The position numbers were made by a program, and so were the translations under genes. A stretch of 7,650 nucleotides of DNA, from positions 1 to 7,650 of the forward strand of contig RFQK01000067.1 in NCBI GenBank assembly GCA_009925045.1. The letters run 5' to 3'. Below are positions 1-5,883 of this stretch, in pieces. The notes beneath the pieces are model-generated. The model ran no database searches. It was not told the DNA's origin and was given only the letters and a program-made list of their open reading frames with translations. Each line of letters opens with the position of its first letter. Position 1 is the stretch's first letter. The stretch is from Methylococcaceae bacterium (lineage in GTDB: Bacteria > Pseudomonadota > Gammaproteobacteria > Methylococcales > Methylomonadaceae).

Positions 1-55
1 AGCGCCGATGATAGTGTGGCAGGTTGCCATGTGAAAGTAGGACATCGCCAAGCTC
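1..55 (+). rRNA. rrf: 5S ribosomal RNA, 3' portion (5' end outside window)
   Basis: These bases align without gaps to the last 55 bases of the E. coli-type 5S rRNA, recalled from memory. They share the opening AGCGCCGATG, the TAGTGTGG block, the CCATG of the loop arm and the GTAGG before the closing stem. The end ATCGCCAAGCTC would be the 3' strand of the terminal stem, so the mature end is at about 53-55. The 5' half lies outside the window. It is presumably the last gene of an rRNA operon on the plus strand, which fits the intrinsic terminator that follows within 10 bases. Confidence 0.93.
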
Positions 56-61
56 TTATTT

Positions 62-90
62 AAAAGCCCTTCAAATGAAGGGCTTTTTTT
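62..90 (+). terminator. Intrinsic terminator of the rRNA operon
   Basis: A perfect inverted repeat lies directly after the 5S rRNA. AAAAGCCCTTC (62-72) pairs with GAAGGGCTTTT (77-87) around the four-base loop AAAT, and a run of seven T covers 84-90. The core of the stem is GC-rich. This is a classic rho-independent terminator and should end the rRNA transcript before hoxH, so hoxH needs its own promoter or depends on leakage. Confidence 0.93.
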
Positions 91-153
91 ATGCCTGAAA
101 TAAAAATCCAGCGGCTTTTCAGTTACTATAGCCCCATCTTTCCCATCTGGTTA

Positions 154-165
154 TGGCATTTGCCA
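154..165. repeat. Short inverted repeat next to the hoxH ribosome binding site
   Basis: TGGCA (154-158) and TGCCA (161-165) form a five-base inverted repeat separated by TT. It ends at the first base of the hoxH Shine-Dalgarno region AAAAGG (165-170). It could be an operator half-site pair or a weak hairpin affecting hoxH translation, but it is short enough to arise by chance. It does not have the GG/GC spacing of a sigma-54 promoter. I could not identify a convincing sigma-70 promoter anywhere in 91-178. Confidence 0.2.
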
Positions 166-178
166 AAAGGCTACGCTG

Positions 179-1678
179 ATGTACGAACATCTTGAAACTG
201 CTGAGCATCCCGAACAACTTAAACGCGTCGTTATTGACCCAGTCTCACGCGTTGAGGGGCACGGCAAAGTCACTCTGCTTTTGGATCAACACAATCAGGT
301 TAAACAGGCACGTTTACACATTGTTGAATTTCGTGGCTTTGAACGCTTTATTCAGGGTCGCCCCTACTGGGAACTGCCTGTCTTAGTTCAACGACTGTGT
401 GGTATTTGCCCAGTCAGTCATCATCTGGCCGCAGCCAAAGCGATTGATCAATTAGTGGGTGTAGATCCACAACATCTCCCGGTTAGCGCTGATAAACTCC
501 GCCGATTACTTCATTTTGGGCAGGTTTTGCAGTCCCATGCTTTGCATTTTTTCCACTTATCCAGCCCCGATTTGTTGTTTGGATTCGAAAGTGAGATTGG
601 CAAACGCCATGTTCTGGCAGTCTTGAACGATTATCCCGATATTGCGCTTCAAGGTGTACGGCTACGCAAATACGGTCAGGAAGTGATACGCATGGTGACA
701 GGCAAGCGCGTCCATGGTACGGCGGCTTTACCCGGGGGCATGAATAAGCCACTCTCACAGGCTGAACGTGATTATCTGTTACAAGATATTCAGCAAATCA
801 TTGATTGGTCAGTTTCTGCCGTTGCCTTAATTACTAAAGTTCATTCCAGTCATAAAGATTTTTATGACGAGTTTGCGACTATTCGCAGTCATTATTTGGG
901 TTTGATTCAAGAGTCTGGTGCGCTGGAGCTTTATCATGGCGGTATTCGTGCTAAAGATGCCCAAGGCAGAACCTTGGTGGATCATTTTGATTATTGCGAC
1001 TACAACAGCTTAATCCACGAAGAAGTTAGATCTTGGAGTTATATGAAATTCCCTTATCTGACTGCGCAAGGCAAAGAACACGGTTGGTACCGCGTCGGAC
1101 CTTTGGCTAGGGTCAATAACTGTGATTATATCGATACCCCTCTTGCTGATGCGGCCCGCATCAATTTTAAAGATCATTTTAGTGAAACCATGGTGCATAG
1201 CACGCTCGCCTTTCATTGGGCGCGCTTGATTGAAGTATTACACTGCGCGGAACGTATCCAAGAGCTGCTAAATGATCCCGATATTTTAGGGACTGACTTA
1301 GTGGTTCAGGGTGAAAAACGGTATGAAGGGATTGGGGTCATTGAAGCACCCAGAGGCACCTTATTTCACCATTATCAGGTTGATGAAAACGCCATCGTCA
1401 CCAAAGCAAATTTGATTGTTTCGACCACCAGTAATAACACCGCGATGAATGAATCGGTTCGTCAGGTTGCAGCTGAATATTTGTCTGGTCAGGAATTAAC
1501 CGAACCGCTATTGAATAATATTGAAGTCGCGATTCGGGCGTATGATCCTTGTCTGTCCTGCGCGACGCATGCCGTTGGTAAAATGCCACTTCAACTTGAA
1601 TTAATCGATGCCGAAGGTAACAAAATTGATCAGTTAAGCCGTCATAGTACTGGTGATTTTGAACGTCATTATCCATGA
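179..1678 (+). CDS. hoxH: NAD-linked [NiFe]-hydrogenase large subunit HoxH (group 3d type)
   Basis: Catalytic large subunit of a cytoplasmic bidirectional NAD-coupled [NiFe]-hydrogenase, which interconverts H2 with protons and electrons. The 499-residue protein has the family's landmarks in order: RVEGHG near the N-terminus (E26); the first nickel motif RLCGICPVSHH (72-82, C74 and C77); and the second nickel motif DPCLSCATH (456-464, C458 and C461). The CGICPVSHHLAAAKA form is typical of HoxH. Processing is expected between H464 and A465, removing a 35-residue tail. AAAAGG (165-170) lies 8 bases before the ATG and an in-frame stop at 101-103 bars a much longer product. The stop overlaps hoxW by ATGA. 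The partner genes hoxF, hoxU and hoxY, usually just upstream, are absent: an rRNA operon end is there instead. The gene is intact with all four nickel cysteines, so it looks functional. Confidence 0.96.
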   Translation: MYEHLETAEHPEQLKRVVIDPVSRVEGHGKVTLLLDQHNQVKQARLHIVEFRGFERFIQGRPYWELPVLVQRLCGICPVSHHLAAAKAIDQLVGVDPQHLPVSADKLRRLLHFGQVLQSHALHFFHLSSPDLLFGFESEIGKRHVLAVLNDYPDIALQGVRLRKYGQEVIRMVTGKRVHGTAALPGGMNKPLSQAERDYLLQDIQQIIDWSVSAVALITKVHSSHKDFYDEFATIRSHYLGLIQESGALELYHGGIRAKDAQGRTLVDHFDYCDYNSLIHEEVRSWSYMKFPYLTAQGKEHGWYRVGPLARVNNCDYIDTPLADAARINFKDHFSETMVHSTLAFHWARLIEVLHCAERIQELLNDPDILGTDLVVQGEKRYEGIGVIEAPRGTLFHHYQVDENAIVTKANLIVSTTSNNTAMNESVRQVAAEYLSGQELTEPLLNNIEVAIRAYDPCLSCATHAVGKMPLQLELIDAEGNKIDQLSRHSTGDFERHYP

Positions 1679-2151
1679 GCGCATCGATATTAGTCCTGGG
1701 TTATGGCAACCCCAGTCGTGGGGATGATGCTGTAGGGCCCTTATTAATCGACTATTTATCGAGATTGGCTTTGTCCGATACTGAACTGTTAACCGATTTT
1801 CAATTACAGGTTGAACATGTATTGGATTTGGAAAACCGTTCACTGGTTTTGTTTATTGATGCTGCCGTTTCACAGCAAGCAGCGATTCGTTTGCTTCCCG
1901 TGATTCCTGACCCAGGATTCAGTATCAGCACCCATGCTTTAACCCCGCAGCAGTTGCTGGGGGCCTATCTTAAGTTATCACCTAAATTGCCACCCGCATG
2001 TTTTTTGTTAGCCATTAAAGCGGCTCAGTTTGAACTGGGTGAGGATTTGAGCGCGGAGATGCGGCGACATTATCAACAAGCCTGTCAATTCCTCCATCAA
2101 ATGTTAGATAATCCCTGTCCTGATTATTGGCAGTCTTTGACTACCTCCTGA
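1675..2151 (+). CDS. hoxW: Hydrogenase maturation endopeptidase HoxW
   Basis: Nickel-dependent endopeptidase of the HybD/HycI (M52) family. It removes the C-terminal extension of the hydrogenase large subunit once the NiFe centre is loaded. The 158-residue length is normal. The N-terminal strand and signature LVLGYGNPSRGDDAVGP (6-22) carries the acidic nickel ligand, D18, at the position of HybD E16. D62 in LFIDAA and H87 in STHALTP match the other two nickel ligands of HybD (D62, H93), so the metal site appears complete. The start overlaps the hoxH stop as ATGA. No clear Shine-Dalgarno sequence precedes it, so translation is probably coupled to hoxH. That coupling and the adjacency indicate that HoxH is its substrate. 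The assignment of HoxW rather than another M52 member rests mainly on this context. Confidence 0.93.
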   Translation: MSASILVLGYGNPSRGDDAVGPLLIDYLSRLALSDTELLTDFQLQVEHVLDLENRSLVLFIDAAVSQQAAIRLLPVIPDPGFSISTHALTPQQLLGAYLKLSPKLPPACFLLAIKAAQFELGEDLSAEMRRHYQQACQFLHQMLDNPCPDYWQSLTTS

Positions 2152-2166
2152 TATTTGGAGTTGATT

Positions 2167-2907
2167 ATGATGTTATCGCTACGATATGTATTTTCGTTTA
2201 TGTTGATAGCACTCAGTGTTTCGAGTGCATGGTCGGCAGAAATGACGCGGGTTCAAGTAGAAGCTTTATTGGCCAAGGCCACGGCAGATCACCCGGCGGA
2301 CTTGAGACGCAAAGATTTAACCGATCTCGATCTTTCTGGCCTCGATTTTAGACATGCTGATCTATGGGGCACTGATTTTCGCCGCTCAAATCTTAATCAC
2401 TGCAATTTAAAAGGCCTTAATCTCGATTTAACCGTGATGACCGCGGTAAATCTCAGTGGTGCTGATTTATCGAACACCAGCATTTTTGGTGTCAGTCTGA
2501 TGCGCGCGGATTTAAGTCATGCCAATATGAGCGCTAGTCGTGTAGTCGCTATTATGGATGGCGCCAATTTGACGGGGGCCAATCTGAGTCATGTTGACTG
2601 GGCTGCCGATATGAAAAATCAGTCTATGGGTTTAATGCGTGTCAGCCTAAAAGGGGCTAACCTGACCGGTGTGGATTTGAGTCATGCCAAATTGGCACGC
2701 GCCATGTTAAAACATGCCAAACTAAGCAAGGCTAATTTACAAAATGCCGATTTATATTCAGCCGAAATGGATGGGGTTGACCTAAGTGGTGCTAATCTCA
2801 GTAATGCCAACCTTTCTCATGCCAAACTCCATGATGCGAAATTTAATCAAGCCATCATTACCGGTGTAAATTTTACCGATGCCCAACACGTTCCCACATT
2901 GCCTTAA
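2167..2907 (+). CDS. Exported pentapeptide-repeat protein
   Basis: A 246-residue protein built of A(D/N)LxX pentapeptide repeats, which fold into a right-handed quadrilateral beta helix. A probable Sec signal peptide covers residues 1-24: R6, then a hydrophobic core, then AWSA with cleavage before E25. The mature protein has a short helical segment (about 26-42), repeats at about 45-123, a less regular stretch at about 124-160, and repeats again at about 160-240 (for example ANLTGVDLSHAKL and ANLSNANLSHAKL). I chose the ATG at 2167 because GGAG (2157-2160) sits 6 bases upstream. An earlier in-frame TTG at 2155 is possible but would bury that site, and the ATG at 2170 is a close alternative. 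The hoxW stop is 15 bases upstream and the permease start 14 bases downstream, suggesting one operon. Function is unknown. It lacks any recognisable enzymatic domain, and an exported location does not fit direct contact with a cytoplasmic hydrogenase. Confidence 0.9.
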   Translation: MMLSLRYVFSFMLIALSVSSAWSAEMTRVQVEALLAKATADHPADLRRKDLTDLDLSGLDFRHADLWGTDFRRSNLNHCNLKGLNLDLTVMTAVNLSGADLSNTSIFGVSLMRADLSHANMSASRVVAIMDGANLTGANLSHVDWAADMKNQSMGLMRVSLKGANLTGVDLSHAKLARAMLKHAKLSKANLQNADLYSAEMDGVDLSGANLSNANLSHAKLHDAKFNQAIITGVNFTDAQHVPTLP

Positions 2908-2921
2908 TACTTAGGATAGCT

Positions 2922-4310
2922 ATGATCGAGCAGTTGTTTAGACGTAAGACGATAGAAGCACTCACCTCCAACGAAAATGGCTTAAAAAAAACCCTAAGTG
3001 CACGTGATCTGACTATTCTGGGGGTGGGGGCGATTATAGGTGCCGGGATTTTCGTTTTAACCGGCATTGCCGCAGCTAAATACGCGGGTCCAGCAATTGT
3101 CTTATCCTTCGTCTTGGCAGGCATTGCCTGTGCCCTTGCAGCCCTCTGTTACAGCGAGTTAGCCGCGATGATACCCGTCTCTGGCAGTGCTTATAGTTAT
3201 GCTTATGCGACGATGGGCGAATTAATGGCCTGGGTCATAGGCTGGGATTTGATTCTGGAATATGCACTTGCCAGTAGTACAGTTGCGATTGGTTGGTCAG
3301 GTTATTTAAACAGTTTCCTCGACAATATTGGGCTACATTTGCCGCACTATTTAACCACTGCGTATCTGGCTGACCCGGCTCAAGGTTTTATTAATCTGCC
3401 TGCTGTAATTATTATTTTATTGCTGACTGGTTTATTGATCCTAGGCATTCGCCAGTCGGCCATATTCAATGCGGTTATGGTGTTCATTAAACTGGCGGTT
3501 ATCGTTGTTTTTATTACGGTTGGTTTAGGGAATATTGATACTGCCAATTGGTCTGACTTTACGCCGTTTGGTTTTGGCGGAGTCTTGACAGGTGCGGGAG
3601 TGATATTTTTTGCCTATATTGGTTTCGATGCGGTTTCAACGGCAGCCCAAGAGGCGATTAATCCTGAGCAAGATGTCCCTAAAGGCATTATTGGTTCGCT
3701 ATTGATCTGTACCGTTTTGTATATCCTAGTGGCTGGCATATTGACGGGCGTGGTTTCTTACACTGAACTCAATGTTGCTGCACCCATCGCATTGGCCATT
3801 GATCATATGGGCTTAAATTGGTTATCGCCCATCGTCAAACTTGGGGCCATTACCGGCCTGACATCGGTGATGTTGGTACTTTTGATGGGGCAAAGCCGAA
3901 TTTTTTATTCCATGGCGCAGGACAGATTATTGCCAGGCGTTTTTGCCAATATACACCCACACTATCAAACACCTCATTGGTCGACTTTAATTGTGGGCAG
4001 TGCAGTTGCCTTGTTGGCCGGCTTTATGCCCATCGAAAAACTGGGTGAACTGGTCAGTATCGGCACTTTGTTTGCCTTTGTTTTAGTCTGCGGGGGGGTC
4101 ATTGTTTTGCGTAAAACCCACCCCGATATGCCCAGACATTTCCGTTGTCCGGCTGTTCCTGTATTACCACTGGCTGGCATTGTGGTGTGTTTGGCTTTAA
4201 TGGCGGGATTGCCCTTGGATACCTGGATTCGGCTATTGGTTTGGTTACTGATCGGTTTTCTGATTTATTTTGGTTATGGCAAACAACATAGTTTATTAAG
4301 GTCTGAATAA
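2922..4310 (+). CDS. APC-superfamily amino acid permease (cationic amino acid transporter type)
   Basis: Inner-membrane secondary transporter of the amino acid/polyamine/organocation superfamily, closest in style to the YfnA/CAT group. The 462 residues begin with a cytoplasmic tail and LSARDL. The broken first helix follows with GAIIGAGIFVLTG (36-48), whose glycines line the substrate site in this fold. The helix-6 motif FFAYIGFDAVSTAAQEAINP (229-248) leads into the conserved DVPKGI (251-256). RIFYSMAQDRLLP (326-338) is the family's loop after helix 8. About twelve hydrophobic segments are visible, and the length is normal for the bacterial members. AGGA (2913-2916) lies 5 bases before the ATG. 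It is the last gene of the hoxH run and is followed by hairpin terminators. The substrate cannot be read from sequence alone; a broad or cationic amino acid is the family default. Confidence 0.92.
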   Translation: MIEQLFRRKTIEALTSNENGLKKTLSARDLTILGVGAIIGAGIFVLTGIAAAKYAGPAIVLSFVLAGIACALAALCYSELAAMIPVSGSAYSYAYATMGELMAWVIGWDLILEYALASSTVAIGWSGYLNSFLDNIGLHLPHYLTTAYLADPAQGFINLPAVIIILLLTGLLILGIRQSAIFNAVMVFIKLAVIVVFITVGLGNIDTANWSDFTPFGFGGVLTGAGVIFFAYIGFDAVSTAAQEAINPEQDVPKGIIGSLLICTVLYILVAGILTGVVSYTELNVAAPIALAIDHMGLNWLSPIVKLGAITGLTSVMLVLLMGQSRIFYSMAQDRLLPGVFANIHPHYQTPHWSTLIVGSAVALLAGFMPIEKLGELVSIGTLFAFVLVCGGVIVLRKTHPDMPRHFRCPAVPVLPLAGIVVCLALMAGLPLDTWIRLLVWLLIGFLIYFGYGKQHSLLRSE

Positions 4311-4315
4311 TGCTG

Positions 4316-4356
4316 GGTGATATAACCTAGTTTATTTTATTTTGAGTGATATCACT
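4316..4356. promoter_or_regulatory. Pair of GTGATAT palindromes, possible operator
   Basis: AGTGATATCACT (4345-4356) is a perfect 12-base palindrome. A related imperfect one, GGTGATATAACC (4316-4327), has a single mismatched base pair and the same GTGATAT core, 29 bases upstream centre to centre. The two sit just after the permease stop and upstream of the promoter-like sequence at 4373-4400. That placement would suit a dimeric regulator of the downstream DUF1097 gene. No specific regulator is recognised, and the region is AT-rich, so the first site in particular may be chance. Confidence 0.35.
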
Positions 4357-4372
4357 GCGACAATTAGACGCA

Positions 4373-4400
4373 TTAACAATAAATTCCATTTAGTTACAAT
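4373..4400 (+). promoter_or_regulatory. Sigma-70-like promoter upstream of the hairpin leader
   Basis: TTAACA (4373-4378) matches five of six bases of the -35 consensus and TACAAT (4395-4400) matches five of six of the -10 consensus, with a 16-base spacer. Transcription would begin at about 4406-4408, at the foot of the first hairpin (4407-4422). It is the best promoter-like match I found by eye in the window. It could drive the DUF1097/Sel1 pair by reading through the two hairpins, or make a short terminated RNA. No experimental support is available. Confidence 0.45.
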
Positions 4401-4406
4401 TAGTTG

Positions 4407-4426
4407 GCGATCTTAGGGTCGCTTTT
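4407..4426 (+). terminator. First tandem hairpin followed by T run
   Basis: GCGATC (4407-4412) pairs with GGTCGC (4417-4422), with one G-T pair, around the loop TTAG, and TTTT follows at 4423-4426. The stem is short (six pairs) and the T run has only four bases, so alone it would be a weak intrinsic terminator. Together with the stronger hairpin 8 bases later it probably ends the hoxH-to-permease transcript, or forms part of a structured leader. Confidence 0.5.
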
Positions 4427-4433
4427 CAGCATT

Positions 4434-4457
4434 AAATCCGGTTCCTGCCGGATTTTT
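4434..4457 (+). terminator. Second tandem intrinsic terminator
   Basis: AAATCCGG (4434-4441) pairs perfectly with CCGGATTT (4448-4455) around the six-base loop TTCCTG, and five T cover 4453-4457. This is a convincing rho-independent terminator for the plus-strand run ending with the permease. It lies only 44 bases before the DUF1097 start codon and downstream of the promoter-like sequence at 4373-4400, so it may also act as an attenuator for that gene. Confidence 0.75.
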
Positions 4458-4501
4458 CTATTCAGCAGTCGTTGTTTTCTCATCGAATTAAAGGATTAAT
4501 T

Positions 4502-5035
4502 ATGGACAAGTTGTTAGCTCTCTCACTTAGTATTGGTGTTTTATCCGGAATTGCAACCTACTTGGCAATTGGGCCAGCTGCAGGTGTTTTTTTTATTTGG
4601 GCAGCGACTATTGCCTGGGCGGCGTTTTTCTTAGTGGGTGCTACTAAAGAAGCTGCTATTCAAACCATAGTCAATGGTGTGTTTGGTGTCTTTATGGCGT
4701 GGGTTACGGCAGTACTGATATTAGAAATCGATCCCAATGCCAGTATTGGCGCTGAGCTATCGACCGCCATTACTGTCGCTGTAGCCGTGGTTGTTCTTTG
4801 TCTGGGATCTAGGTTACCTGCTTTTGCAATCATCCCGGTGGGTGTCCTAGGCTATTCCTCAACCTTTGCTTATTTACTGCAAACCCCCGAAAAATTGACA
4901 CGTGAAGTTCTATTAGGTGCTGATTTAAGTAATCCTTTATTGGTGATTAGCATTTCTTTCGTTTTGGGTAGTGTATTTGGTTATTTATCTAATGAGCTGG
5001 CTGGTAAATTATCCGTTTTGAAATTTAAAAAGTAA
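4502..5035 (+). CDS. DUF1097-family integral membrane protein
   Basis: A small, very hydrophobic protein of 177 residues with about six membrane segments (roughly 4-24, 28-47, 54-75, 87-103, 106-126 and 146-166) and a basic tail ending KFKK. The pattern and length resemble the DUF1097 family, which includes E. coli YcdZ. This is recognition by overall similarity, not by a catalytic motif. No function is established for the family; a transport or channel role is speculation. The ATG at 4502 was chosen because AAAGGA (4490-4495) lies 6 bases upstream. An in-frame TTG at 4472 would add ten residues but has no such site. It is preceded by tandem terminators, so it needs transcription from within 4311-4501 or regulated read-through. 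The Sel1-repeat gene follows after 45 bases and is probably co-transcribed. Confidence 0.82.
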   Translation: MDKLLALSLSIGVLSGIATYLAIGPAAGVFFIWAATIAWAAFFLVGATKEAAIQTIVNGVFGVFMAWVTAVLILEIDPNASIGAELSTAITVAVAVVVLCLGSRLPAFAIIPVGVLGYSSTFAYLLQTPEKLTREVLLGADLSNPLLVISISFVLGSVFGYLSNELAGKLSVLKFKK

Positions 5036-5080
5036 TCTGCAAGCTGTCATGGCTAATTGATTAATAACAAGGATTTATAA

Positions 5081-5875
5081 ATGCTAGGCAGTGCCAAAGT
5101 ACCGTATATTTTTAAACTAAAAAAAGCCATTGTTGATTTATTTGCTTATTTCTTTTGGTATCTGCCTTTTTTCACTATCGTTTTAATTTTTGCTGTTGGT
5201 CACCGGCATTTATTTCCTTCCAGTCATCACGCCGATGTCGGTTTGAACACCGAAATCTTTAATGCAGGTGCCGATATGAAATATATGGGAGACATGTATT
5301 ATTCTGGTATAGGTATTAAATCCAATAAACAAATCGCAGCGAATTGGTATTTAAAGGCCGCCGATACGGGTGATAGCGCTGCCGCTTATGTATTAGGCAA
5401 AATGTTGATAACCGGCGATGGTGTGGCTATTGATGCCTCTCAGGGTTTGCATTTCATTCAACAGGCTGCTGAAAACGGTAATCGTGAAGCGCAAAACTTT
5501 TTAGGGGTTTGTCTGTTGAATGGCCAAGGCGTCGCAAAAGATCAGACTCAGGCGTTTGCCTGGTTCATGAAAGCAGCCCAACAAGGTCTGGCGGAAGCCC
5601 AAAAAAATGCCGGATTAATGTTTTTTCAGGGTTATGGCAACTTGGAATTGGCCATCAAGCTACTCAATCAGGCCGCTAACCAAGGTATTGCTGAGGCTCA
5701 GACCCGTCTGGGTCTGATGTACGAAGACGGTGAATACTTGGGCAAAGATATTCCTTTAGCCTTGTTCTGGTATCAAAAAGCCGCAGAACAACATGATACG
5801 GTGGCTTTGCGTCGCTTGCATGAGTTAAGCATCAATAAAAGCAAAGCCAAGCCAGTGGTATCCAATTCCAAATAA
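5081..5875 (+). CDS. Membrane-anchored Sel1-repeat protein
   Basis: A 264-residue protein with one N-terminal hydrophobic segment (about 19-40, rich in F and Y) after a short basic stretch. Five Sel1-like repeats (TPR-related helical pairs) follow at about 64-97, 98-133, 134-169, 170-202 and 203-238. Repeat hallmarks include GDMYYSGIGI, ALFWYQKAAEQ and AFAWFMKAAQQG; the fourth repeat is shortened by three residues. The tail (250-264) is basic and probably disordered. The segment is not followed by a good cleavage site, so an uncleaved anchor with the repeats outside the cytoplasm is likeliest. Such repeats usually bind other proteins; the partner is unknown. AAGGA (5069-5073) lies 7 bases before the ATG. 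It is probably in an operon with the DUF1097 gene and converges on ugd with only 8 bases between stop codons and no visible terminator. Confidence 0.88.
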   Translation: MLGSAKVPYIFKLKKAIVDLFAYFFWYLPFFTIVLIFAVGHRHLFPSSHHADVGLNTEIFNAGADMKYMGDMYYSGIGIKSNKQIAANWYLKAADTGDSAAAYVLGKMLITGDGVAIDASQGLHFIQQAAENGNREAQNFLGVCLLNGQGVAKDQTQAFAWFMKAAQQGLAEAQKNAGLMFFQGYGNLELAIKLLNQAANQGIAEAQTRLGLMYEDGEYLGKDIPLALFWYQKAAEQHDTVALRRLHELSINKSKAKPVVSNSK

Positions 5876-5883
5876 CAAATCAA

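Noticed and set aside
124..129. TACTAT as a -10 element for hoxH
   Set aside because: It matches only four of six consensus bases and no acceptable -35 lies 16-18 bases upstream.
154..165. TGGCATTTGCCA as a sigma-54 promoter for hoxH
   Set aside because: The GG and GC elements are separated by only five bases instead of ten.
129..179. A short frame (132-179) ending in TGA that overlaps the hoxH ATG, possibly a remnant of the hoxY end
   Set aside because: Only 15 codons lie between a TAG at 129-131 and the TGA at 177-179, and the residues do not match a HoxY C-terminus that I recognise.
483..758. Minus-strand open frame inside hoxH, and similar ones at 1010-1216, 1398-1676 and 1634-1843
   Set aside because: They are shadows of hoxH and hoxW, with no family resemblance and no ribosome binding site noted.
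2145..2160. CTCC...GGAG inverted repeat that could hide the pentapeptide gene's ribosome binding site
   Set aside because: Only four base pairs with an eight-base loop; too weak to support a regulatory call.
2127..2351. Plus-strand open frame overlapping the hoxW end and the pentapeptide gene start
   Set aside because: Low-quality translation out of frame with the clear signal peptide and repeats of the pentapeptide gene.
2370..2880. Repetitive DNA pattern suggesting a tandem repeat
   Set aside because: The periodicity is explained by the protein-level pentapeptide repeats; there is no exact nucleotide tandem repeat.
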